This document shows, in pieces, positions 6,189 through 12,281 of a DNA stretch of 12,281 nucleotides (the first letter of the stretch is position 1; each line of letters opens with the position of its first letter). The DNA comes from Methanobacteriaceae archaeon (GTDB taxonomy: Archaea > Methanobacteriota > Methanobacteria > Methanobacteriales > Methanobacteriaceae). The notes under the pieces were generated by a model. That model saw nothing but the letters and a program-made list of their open reading frames with translations. It ran no database searches and was not told the DNA's origin. The position numbers and the translations under genes are program-made. The stretch lies in contig JAUYBK010000104.1 in assembly GCA_030693105.1 (NCBI GenBank), forward strand, positions 1-12,281, written 5' to 3'.

Positions 6189-6200
6189 TATATATATTGT
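6189..6200 (-). promoter_or_regulatory. Distal TATA-like element upstream of the hydrogenase operon
   Basis: The minus strand reads AATATATATAAG. A start about 25 nt downstream (near 6167) would produce an RNA covering the possible small ORF and, with read-through, the hydrogenase operon with a leader of almost 290 nt. Composition only; no experimental support can be seen. Confidence 0.28.
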
Positions 6201-6231
6201 CTTCTATTGGCAATGAAAATTCTTGGTAGTA

Positions 6232-6241
6232 ATAAAAAAAA
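6232..6241 (-). terminator. U-tract terminator after the sortase-like gene
   Basis: About 35-45 nt after the stop of the sortase-like gene the minus strand has a run of eight or more T. It marks the likely end of the rnz-mscS-sortase transcript, just before the candidate distal promoter. No strong hairpin is seen. Confidence 0.45.
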
Positions 6242-6275
6242 GTGCTAAGTAATCACTCCAGGGCTGGTTGTTGAA

Positions 6276-6875
6276 TTAATTCAGACCACTGCTGGAAACC
6301 ATTTTACAGTGCATGATGTAAGCAGCTTGTTTTTTACCCGGCGGGTAGCAAGTCATTATTAAAAGACGTGGTTCTCCTTCCTGAGCAAAACGAACCGGGT
6401 TGGTCTTGTAGTCCCAGCGGATATCCTGGCCATTGGAAGTTACCTGGTAAATGTACTTCTTCCGGGAGTTATAGTCCTTGATTATAACCTCATCACCCAC
6501 CCGGAGGGAACCTATATTTTTGAAAAGACCAGAATAAGTGGTCCGATGACCTAAAAGTCCGCATTGTCCGGGCTGACCAGGCATAACACTTTCAGAATAA
6601 TGGTAAACTGCGTTGTAAGCATTAACAGTATCTCCTCGGATGTTACAGTTCACCCCCAGTTTGGGTATCACCAGATCATAGTTTAAAAAAGGTGTAACCG
6701 TCGAAGTAGGGTCCAGTGCGTTTACCGGGTTGCTCATCCTTTCTTTGTAATCTTTTATGCTCTTTTGGGCGCTTTGTAGTTGTTCAAACTGGCTGAAACT
6801 GGCCATTACTATTCCTAATGATAGAAAGACGCAGCAAAATAAAATTAAAACGGAATATATCTTGTAACTTCTCAT
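6276..6875 (-). CDS. Sortase-like membrane protein, catalytic Arg not evident
   Basis: The 199-residue protein starts with a cytoplasmic RSYK and a hydrophobic segment (about 7-26), giving a single N-terminal membrane anchor with the domain outside, followed by a short helical linker. The sortase fold is shown by DLVIPKLGV (67-75), GLLGHRTTYSGLFKNIGSLRVGDEV (106-130, catalytic His H110) and LLIMTCYPPG (171-180, catalytic Cys C176). Sortases are transpeptidases that cut sorting signals and join proteins to the wall or to one another. The usual Arg eight or nine residues after the Cys (family pattern TC.P......R.vv.a.l) is absent: the strand reads KKQAAYIMHCKM. The enzyme may use another residue or be altered. 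Its ATG overlaps the mscS stop (ATGA). No sorting-signal substrate is encoded nearby. Confidence 0.8.
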   Translation of the reverse strand: MRSYKIYSVLILFCCVFLSLGIVMASFSQFEQLQSAQKSIKDYKERMSNPVNALDPTSTVTPFLNYDLVIPKLGVNCNIRGDTVNAYNAVYHYSESVMPGQPGQCGLLGHRTTYSGLFKNIGSLRVGDEVIIKDYNSRKKYIYQVTSNGQDIRWDYKTNPVRFAQEGEPRLLIMTCYPPGKKQAAYIMHCKMVSSSGLN

Positions 6876-7609
6876 TTATCGTCCACCAGGAGGTCTTTCA
6901 CCTTTTGGGCTAGTTGTGATTTGTACTCTGCCACCTGGCGAGGTTGGGAAGTCCAAACACTCAGGGTGGCTTTGATACCCATATCTGTCATTTCTTTTAT
7001 AAGAATTTTTGGTTTAGGCTCCTTTTGGGCCCATGAAATCTTCCCAGCTGATTCCAAAAGGGATGGGATCACATCTTCCAAATTTTTACTGTAGGAAATG
7101 TTGATCTTCAAATCCACCCTCCGGGTTTCCATGGTGGTGAAGTTGATGTAGGGGTTCTTGGAAAATGACGAGTTAGGCACGGTAATGATCTTGTTGTCAA
7201 TGGTGGACAGGGTGGTAACCCGAAAACCCACCTTCTTTACTTTACCCTGGTGTCCGGCGATTTCCAGGGTGTCGCCCACCCGGAAACTCTTCTCCGCCAG
7301 GATAAACATACCGGATATGAAGTTGGAGAGGGTGTCCCGGGCGGCAAAACCCACCGCCACACCTAAAATACCCAAACTCACGATTATAGGGGCAATGTCC
7401 ACACCCCACTCCTTGAGGATGATGGTTATCCCCAGAGCAATGATACTGTACTTGATAATCTCCCTGATTACCTGTATCAGGGTAACTTCCAAGTCTAAAC
7501 GTTGTTTTATCCGGTTCAAAAAATAAGAGAACCACTCGTAGATTAATAAGGAACCTACCAGGGTTATGACTGTAACAATCACATTTTGTAGTAACGGGTC
7601 AATCTGCAC
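6872..7609 (-). CDS. mscS: MscS-family small-conductance mechanosensitive channel
   Basis: The 245-residue protein has three membrane helices at about 8-30, 48-66 and 72-102. The last is the Gly/Ala-rich pore helix (APIIVSLGILGVAVGFAARDTLSNFISG) followed by the family's ILAEKSFRVGDTLEI beta-domain entry (103-117), then TLSTIDNKIITVPNS (133-147) and a soluble C-terminal domain. Such channels open under membrane tension and release solutes on osmotic down-shock. The length is close to E. coli MscS (286 residues), with a short N-terminus. The start is GTG at 7609, supported by an almost perfect ribosome site, GGAGGTGA, six bases upstream inside the rnz gene; the two genes overlap by 11 nt. It overlaps the sortase-like gene downstream by four bases, so all three are one transcript. 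Confidence 0.9.
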   Translation of the reverse strand: MQIDPLLQNVIVTVITLVGSLLIYEWFSYFLNRIKQRLDLEVTLIQVIREIIKYSIIALGITIILKEWGVDIAPIIVSLGILGVAVGFAARDTLSNFISGMFILAEKSFRVGDTLEIAGHQGKVKKVGFRVTTLSTIDNKIITVPNSSFSKNPYINFTTMETRRVDLKINISYSKNLEDVIPSLLESAGKISWAQKEPKPKILIKEMTDMGIKATLSVWTSQPRQVAEYKSQLAQKVKDLLVDDK

Positions 7610-8507
7610 GCCGCTTCACCTCCACAATCATCAGATCTTCAGCAACCAGCACCTCGGGAAATATCTCCTCTGCCTCTTTTTGCATGACATCGGTATCGTG
7701 GTAGCGGGTGCTCAGATGGGTTAAGATCAATTTAGCCACCTTAGCGTCCCGGGCCACCCGGGCGGCACTTCTGGAAGTGGAATGTCCAGTGGTCAGGGCT
7801 TTATCCTCCTGACTACCGTCAAAGGTGGACTCGTGTATAAGTACATCGGCACCAGATGCAAAGTGGACCATCTCCTCACAAGCACGGGTATCACCGGAAT
7901 AAACTATTTTACGGCCTCTACGTTCTTTTCCCTGGACCTGGTGGGGTTCTATTATCCGGTCCCCTACCTTAACTGGTACTCCGCTTTGTAGTTTTCCAAA
8001 GTCGGGGCCCGGAGTTAAACCCAGCTCCAGGGCCTTATCCCGCAGGAACCTGGGAGATTTTTTTTCTTCAACAGCATAGGCCAAATTCAAGACCGAGTGG
8101 TGGGTGGGACAGCAATTTATGCGATATCCCTCTTCTTCTAACACCAGTCCTTCCTGCAGTTCCTGGGTTATTATGGGAAAAGAAAGCGCGAAGTAACCTA
8201 AATTTTTTATACTCTCTACAATCCTCTCTGTACCCTCTGGCCCGTAAATGAAAAGGGGTTTTTCACGCCCCCTAAAGGCCAGGGACTGTATCATGCCTGG
8301 CAATCCCAGAAAATGGTCACCGTGCAAGTGGGTGAGAAAGATGCGTTTCACCTTCATGGGGCTCAACCGTATGCGAACCATCTGCCTCTGGGTACCCTCT
8401 CCGCAGTCAAAGAGCATTAGCTCGCCAAAGGCTTTTAAAGCCACTGCCGAGTGGTTGCGGTGGTTGGTGGGGATGGCCGATGATGTTCCCAGAAAGATTA
8501 GTTCCAT
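7599..8507 (-). CDS. rnz: Ribonuclease Z (tRNA 3' processing endonuclease)
   Basis: A 302-residue metallo-beta-lactamase enzyme that cleaves the 3' trailer from tRNA precursors. It begins with the hallmark MELIFLGTSSAIPT. The zinc motif is THLHGDH (H60, H62, D64, H65), with DCGEGTQRQ at 34-42, PTHHS (His at about 141-142), YSGDTRACEE (about 210-219), an HESTF block and GHSTS (His at about 246). The PRFLRDKALELGLTPGP region is typical of the short RNase Z form. A GTG 15 nt upstream (8522) could extend the frame by five codons, but the TATA element at 8534-8543 would put transcription start near 8511, leaving only the ATG at 8507. It is first in the rnz-mscS-sortase transcript and divergent from nadC. 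Confidence 0.95.
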   Translation of the reverse strand: MELIFLGTSSAIPTNHRNHSAVALKAFGELMLFDCGEGTQRQMVRIRLSPMKVKRIFLTHLHGDHFLGLPGMIQSLAFRGREKPLFIYGPEGTERIVESIKNLGYFALSFPIITQELQEGLVLEEEGYRINCCPTHHSVLNLAYAVEEKKSPRFLRDKALELGLTPGPDFGKLQSGVPVKVGDRIIEPHQVQGKERRGRKIVYSGDTRACEEMVHFASGADVLIHESTFDGSQEDKALTTGHSTSRSAARVARDAKVAKLILTHLSTRYHDTDVMQKEAEEIFPEVLVAEDLMIVEVKRRAD

Positions 8508-8533
8508 TGTATAAAGCACCACATTTTAGACGA

Positions 8534-8543
8534 GTTTAAAAAC
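8534..8543 (-). promoter_or_regulatory. TATA box of rnz
   Basis: The minus strand reads GTTTTTAAAC, centred about 31 nt before the rnz ATG, so the mRNA would have only a few untranslated bases. A second element (AATATAAATG, 8565-8574) lies further upstream and could be an alternative. The rnz-nadC gap (8508-8642) therefore holds divergent promoters. Confidence 0.45.
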
Positions 8544-8578
8544 TTACATCTTTATGCTATGAACATTTATATTCCCGG

Positions 8579-8590
8579 TTTATATATTAA
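8579..8590 (+). promoter_or_regulatory. TATA box of nadC
   Basis: The plus strand reads TTTATATATTAA. A start about 27 nt downstream (near 8610) leaves a leader of about 30 nt containing the AGGTG ribosome site at 8629-8633. Confidence 0.5.
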
Positions 8591-8642
8591 TAATTAACAA
8601 GCAAGCCCGTATTATGGGGGTTTTTTGTAGGTGTAAATGATC

Positions 8643-9479
8643 ATGAGACAAGACCTGGCCCGTCTGGTGTACGAGGACATTGGATTTGAGGACCTCACCA
8701 CCACGGCCTTAATACCAGCCCCCCTGAAAATCAAAGCCCGTATAGTTGCTAAAGAAGGAGGAACCATTGCCGGGACAGGTTTAGCTGCTTCTATTTTCAC
8801 CGAATTTTTTATAAAGACTTCCCTTAAAAAACAGGACGGGGACCAGGTATCCCCGGGAGATGTGGTTATGGAAATGGAAGGAGAGGCCCGCTCCCTGTTA
8901 AGTGTGGAAAGGACTGCTTTGAACTTATTAATGAGGATGAGTGGCATTGCCACCCTCACCCGAAAGATGGTTAGTAATGTTAAAAAGGCAAACCCGTCTG
9001 TAATAGTGGCTGGAACCCGTAAAACCACTCCTGGACTTCAATTTTTTGAAAAAGACGCTATACGGGCGGGAGGTGGTGACACTCACCGTTACCGTCTGGA
9101 CGACCTGGTCTTAATCAAGGACAACCATCTGGCCCTGGTGGGCAGCGTTGCAGAAGCAGTTAAAAAGGCCCGCCAACACGCCAGCTTCACTAAAAAGATA
9201 GAAGTAGAAGCCGACACTTTAGAGCAGGCTGTGGAAGCCGCTCAGTGCGGTGCGGATATTGTTCTGTTGGATAACATGACTATCGGTCAAATAAAAAATG
9301 TTTTAAAAGTTCTTAAAGATAAAGAACTTCGAAAAAATGTTTTAATTGAAGTTTCGGGCGGTATAAACCAGGATAATATAGGGGGTTATGCCAAGACCGG
9401 AGCCGATGTTATATCCACGGGATACATTACCCACTCTGCTCATTCCCTGGACCTTACCCTCGAAGTGGATGGTAAATAA
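8643..9479 (+). CDS. nadC: Nicotinate-nucleotide pyrophosphorylase (carboxylating), quinolinate phosphoribosyltransferase
   Basis: The 278-residue enzyme converts quinolinate and PRPP to nicotinate mononucleotide, CO2 and pyrophosphate in de novo NAD synthesis. Family blocks are EDIGFEDLTT (about 11-20), LSVERTALNLLMRMSGIAT (87-105), AGTRKTTPGL (123-132), GGGDTHRYRLDD (143-154), LIKDNH (157-162), the KIEVEADTL block and DIVLLDNMT, then VSGGI and DVISTGYITHS near the end, which form the phosphate-binding half of the barrel. Length is normal. Two ATGs lie six bases apart: 8637 is only 3 nt from the AGGTG site, while 8643 is 9 nt away, so 8643 is preferred; the choice does not affect any domain. 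The partner genes nadA and nadB are not in the window. Confidence 0.95.
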   Translation: MRQDLARLVYEDIGFEDLTTTALIPAPLKIKARIVAKEGGTIAGTGLAASIFTEFFIKTSLKKQDGDQVSPGDVVMEMEGEARSLLSVERTALNLLMRMSGIATLTRKMVSNVKKANPSVIVAGTRKTTPGLQFFEKDAIRAGGGDTHRYRLDDLVLIKDNHLALVGSVAEAVKKARQHASFTKKIEVEADTLEQAVEAAQCGADIVLLDNMTIGQIKNVLKVLKDKELRKNVLIEVSGGINQDNIGGYAKTGADVISTGYITHSAHSLDLTLEVDGK

Positions 9480-9615
9480 GTTTCATACTAATACTCTTTC
9501 ACTATTGCCGGGATTATTTTAACTAATTAGAATTTTGACAGAAGCCTCTCATAATTCGCATTGTTATGGACTCAAATGCCCTAATTTTTATTTGAATTTT
9601 TCATTTTAACCACAG

Positions 9616-9630
9616 CTTTTAAATAAAATA
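9616..9630 (+). promoter_or_regulatory. TATA box of the histone-fold gene
   Basis: CTTTTAAATAAAATA is centred about 27 nt before the A of the ATG at 9649. There is no Shine-Dalgarno site before that ATG, so a leaderless mRNA is the simplest reading. The rest of 9480-9615 is AT-rich with nothing else recognisable. Confidence 0.5.
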
Positions 9631-9648
9631 CTTTCCAATATAGTTATT

Positions 9649-10185
9649 ATGGAGACCGATAGAATGGACGAAGAACGGAAGGAAGAATTTACTGAAGAAG
9701 AATTACCAGAAGAAGTTCAAGATAACGAAGAATTTACTGAAGGATCACCGGAAGTCCTGGATAAAGATGAATTTACTGAGGAAGTTCAAGATAACGAAGA
9801 ATTAGACGAAGAAATCGAAGGGGAAGAAGACGAAAGTCTACCTTTTGCCAAGGCCGAAGTAGTGCGCCTCATGAAAAAGAACCTGGACAGCGACAAGATG
9901 ATTCGGGAACGGGTGAAGGTGGAAATGAACCGGTTTTTGGGAGACGTCCTGGAAAAGGTCTGTGACCAATTAAACCAATACCCCTACACTACCATCGAGT
10001 ATGAAATGCTCAAAGAATCCATTTATCCCTACCAAAACATTGATAGGATCAATGAAGAGAAATTAAGGATCTTAAAGCACCTGGACGCTATCAAAGCCGA
10101 CTGTGACGCTTTAAGTATGGATGTTAAGGTTACTTTAAGGCTTAACGCTGCTGATCCTACTAACGATGACGATATCTTCGATTAA
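9649..10185 (+). CDS. Histone-fold protein with acidic N-terminal tail and C-terminal helix
   Basis: The 178-residue protein has three parts. Residues 1-63 are a low-complexity, mostly Glu/Asp tail with repeated EEFTE and EEVQDNEE units. Residues 64-125 resemble an archaeal histone fold: LPFAKAEVVRLMKKN (first helix and loop), a long central helix (about 83-109) and YTTIEYEMLKESI (113-125), compared with LP.A.. ... TI...D...A in HMf-type histones. Residues 131-156 form another charged helix, possibly coiled coil, followed by a beta-like VKVTLRLN and an acidic end. Known archaeal histones are about 67 residues and basic; this one is far longer and strongly acidic, so direct DNA wrapping is doubtful. 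It may act as a histone variant, a histone chaperone or a partner of other histones. The assignment rests on pattern only. The start is supported by the TATA spacing; an ATG at 9664 is an alternative. Confidence 0.6.
   Translation: METDRMDEERKEEFTEEELPEEVQDNEEFTEGSPEVLDKDEFTEEVQDNEELDEEIEGEEDESLPFAKAEVVRLMKKNLDSDKMIRERVKVEMNRFLGDVLEKVCDQLNQYPYTTIEYEMLKESIYPYQNIDRINEEKLRILKHLDAIKADCDALSMDVKVTLRLNAADPTNDDDIFD
9712..9803 (+). repeat. Internal tandem repeat in the acidic tail
   Basis: A 23-base sequence encoding EEVQDNEE is present without change at 9712-9734 and 9781-9803, a period of 69 bp (23 codons). The 11-mer GAATTTACTGA, encoding part of EFTE, occurs at 9685, 9730 and 9769. Identity at the DNA level points to recent in-frame duplication rather than only amino-acid selection. 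Confidence 0.8.
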
Positions 10186-10216
10186 TCTTCTTCATTTTTT
10201 TAAGAAGATCCTATCT
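10185..10216 (+). terminator. Hairpin terminator of the histone-fold gene
   Basis: ATCTTCTT (10185-10192) pairs perfectly with AAGAAGAT (10202-10209) over a nine-base, T-rich loop, right after the TAA stop. T-rich sequence follows. It lies in the 67-nt gap between convergent genes. Confidence 0.5.
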
Positions 10217-10236
10217 TATTTTTGAAAGCGTGATTT

Positions 10237-10246
10237 ATAAAAAAAG
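10237..10246 (-). terminator. U-tract terminator of the ZPR1 gene
   Basis: Seven T in a row on the minus strand (plus 10239-10245), about 8 nt after the ZPR1 stop, fit a U-tract terminator facing the convergent histone-fold gene. Confidence 0.4.
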
Positions 10247-10252
10247 TTGTTT

Positions 10253-10819
10253 TTACTCCGCATCGATGGTGGTAAACCCGGTCTTTAGGTTTTTTAACTC
10301 TTCTTCGGTCAAGGCCCGCTTCAAGGCACGTTCGTCTAAAATGGCACTGTGACCAAAGGGGTCCTCCACTATTAGCTCCACCTTCATCTTACCCGTTTTA
10401 ACATAATCAATACTTTGCAGTATTTGCCGGGCTTTAGTTTCAACTTCAGGGTCATCCGACCAGGTAATGGCCGTTAAAACCGCCTTCTGGAAACGTTCCA
10501 GCACGCCCTCCACGTTGGAAACGTAACCCTGCGACTGGGGGCCGGGCTCCACTTTAAGGCCCAGTTCGGGAATGCTGAGGGTGGCTGATTGGGATTTAAT
10601 CACCCGAGAATTTAACTGGTCCTTACTAATAACCAGGGTGTAGTGGACCGGATCTTTTTGTTCCAGACAGATGCTGTCGGCGTGCTTGTACCCACAATTC
10701 TGGCACAATAAAGTTGACTCCAGGATCCCTCCGAAGTAGGGGATGTTGTCAGTTTTAGTGGTGACTTCCACAGATTTCTCCTTCCCGCAGATGGGGCAGT
10801 CCGAGACCATTTTGTTCAA
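10253..10819 (-). CDS. ZPR1-family zinc-finger protein (single domain)
   Basis: The 188-residue protein has one four-cysteine zinc site, C8-x2-C11 and C39-x2-C42, with the hallmark TDNIPYFGGILESTLLCQNCGY (23-44) between and around them. A beta-rich ZPR1 domain follows (VISKDQLNSRVIKSQSATLSIPELGLKVEPG region, 63-93, then helical 101-140). Eukaryotic ZPR1 has this unit twice and works as a chaperone for elongation factor eEF1A; the archaeal single-unit form is presumed to act on aEF1A, but that is inference. The frame opens with TTG at 10819, nine bases after AGGAG; the first ATG (10810) is eighteen bases from that site, so TTG is preferred. It lies 50 nt after the 2-phosphoglycerate kinase-like gene and is probably in the same transcript. 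Confidence 0.88.
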   Translation of the reverse strand: MNKMVSDCPICGKEKSVEVTTKTDNIPYFGGILESTLLCQNCGYKHADSICLEQKDPVHYTLVISKDQLNSRVIKSQSATLSIPELGLKVEPGPQSQGYVSNVEGVLERFQKAVLTAITWSDDPEVETKARQILQSIDYVKTGKMKVELIVEDPFGHSAILDERALKRALTEEELKNLKTGFTTIDAE

Positions 10820-10869
10820 AATAAAGTTCTCCTATTAAATGAATTGAATTATAAATTAAAAAGAATAAA

Positions 10870-11829
<960 letters not shown>

Positions 11830-11866
11830 GGGCGTCTTCCTCCCGGAATTGCTTATTAATACAATT

Positions 11867-11876
11867 AATATTTAAA
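11867..11876 (-). promoter_or_regulatory. TATA box of the 2-PGK-like / ZPR1 transcript
   Basis: The minus strand reads TTTAAATATT. A start about 27 nt downstream (near 11845) leaves a leader of about 16 nt that just includes the GGGAGG ribosome site before the TTG start. Confidence 0.45.
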
Positions 11877-11931
11877 GATGCGGGGTATTAAGTATCAAAA
11901 CTTTATTCGTAATATTCTGATCTAACTAACT

Positions 11932-12279
11932 CTAAGTTAAGAAGTCCAGCACTCTTTCTGCGCTGCGCCTCATTTCGATCCGGATAAGACCTAAATTGAT
12001 GCTTATATCTGCAATAACTACTAATATACCTTCACCAGCGTCAATCATAAGAGTTTTACCCTTGTTTCCTTCAATCATTACTTGCTGAAGCGGGTCATGT
12101 TTCATTTCTTCTGCAGAACGTTCTGCAGTTCCAAATACTGCGGATGCCATGGCAGCTACCAATTCCGAGTCAATATCAGAAGATACTTCACTTTCAATAA
12201 TCAACCCGTCTTTTCCTACAACCAATGATCCGTTTACTCCGTTGATCCGGCCTAAATCTTTAAGTATTCTTTCTATCAT
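11932..12279 (-). CDS. Roadblock/LC7 domain protein
   Basis: The 115-residue protein fits the Roadblock/LC7 (MglB-like) family in length and pattern: a first helix MIERILKDLGRINGV, strand SLVVGKDGLIIES (18-30), a helix with ELVAAMASAVFGTAERSAEEM (39-59), strands QVMIEGNKGKTLMIDAG and ILVVIADISINLGLIR, and a final helix to residue 113. These dimeric proteins usually regulate or scaffold small GTPases of the Mgl or Ras-like type; archaeal partners vary and none is encoded in the window. The ATG at 12279 is two bases from the window edge, so the ribosome site cannot be checked. The N-terminus looks complete for the family, but a slightly longer form is possible. Confidence 0.85.
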   Translation of the reverse strand: MIERILKDLGRINGVNGSLVVGKDGLIIESEVSSDIDSELVAAMASAVFGTAERSAEEMKHDPLQQVMIEGNKGKTLMIDAGEGILVVIADISINLGLIRIEMRRSAERVLDFLT

Positions 12280-12281
12280 AC

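Noticed and set aside
7242..7535. 97-codon minus-strand frame inside mscS, and 7158-7526 on the plus strand
   Set aside because: Both are out-of-frame with the clear MscS protein and show no family pattern.
8522..8522. GTG start for RNase Z, giving five more residues
   Set aside because: The TATA box would be only about 16 nt away, too close for transcription to include it, and RNase Z normally starts at the MELIFLGT block.
8612..9028. 138-codon minus-strand frame opposite nadC
   Set aside because: It covers the nadC start and core, which carry conserved motifs on the other strand; no ribosome site or recognisable domain.
9649..9840. Acidic repeat region considered as a CRISPR-like or mobile repeat
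   Set aside because: The repeats keep the reading frame, encode the same peptide units and have no spacers or inverted ends, so they are intragenic tandem repeats.

Overview
The window looks like a chromosomal segment of a mesophilic, AT-rich methanogenic archaeon of the Methanobacteriales (Methanobacterium-like). The main clues are a group 3 [NiFe]-hydrogenase of the methyl-viologen-reducing (Mvh/Vhu) type, a 2-phosphoglycerate kinase family protein (the enzyme family behind cyclic 2,3-diphosphoglycerate), a histone-fold protein, a single-domain archaeal ZPR1, archaeal TATA boxes and Shine-Dalgarno sites matching GGAGGTGATC. No rRNA, tRNA, CRISPR array or insertion sequence was seen.

Layout. 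1-661 (-): N-terminal part of a type I restriction R subunit (EcoEI-like), cut by the window edge. 842-2252 (-): two overlapping genes, a long SAICAR synthetase (PurC)-like protein and a small beta-carbonic-anhydrase-like protein. 2436-2579 (-): a 47-codon ribbon-helix-helix regulator with its own TATA box inside an inverted repeat. 2691-5879 (-): a tight four-gene operon, ferredoxin / V4R-domain protein / hydrogenase small subunit / hydrogenase large subunit, closed by a hairpin-U-tract terminator. 5880-6275: a long upstream region with several TATA elements and a possible 29-residue ORF. 6276-8507 (-): RNase Z, an MscS-type channel and a sortase-like protein, all overlapping. 8643-9479 (+): NadC, divergent from RNase Z. 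9649-10185 (+): a histone-fold protein with a long, very acidic N-terminal tail. 10253-11829 (-): a 2-phosphoglycerate kinase-like P-loop protein followed by a ZPR1 zinc-finger protein, both apparently starting at TTG. 11932-12279 (-): a Roadblock/LC7 protein.

How the parts fit. The hydrogenase operon is the most distinctive unit. It has both catalytic subunits and a dedicated 2[4Fe-4S] ferredoxin, but no MvhD (the link to heterodisulfide reductase), no polyferredoxin MvhB and no F420-binding FrhB. In their place sits a V4R small-molecule-binding protein with three cysteines. This suggests H2-ferredoxin exchange, or a sensing or assembly function, rather than the standard Mvh-Hdr bifurcating complex. 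The other genes are housekeeping (RNase Z, NadC, ZPR1), envelope related (MscS, sortase) or chromatin related (histone-fold). Several genes have a TATA box centred 27-28 nt before the start codon, so their mRNAs are probably leaderless; others have clear Shine-Dalgarno sites.
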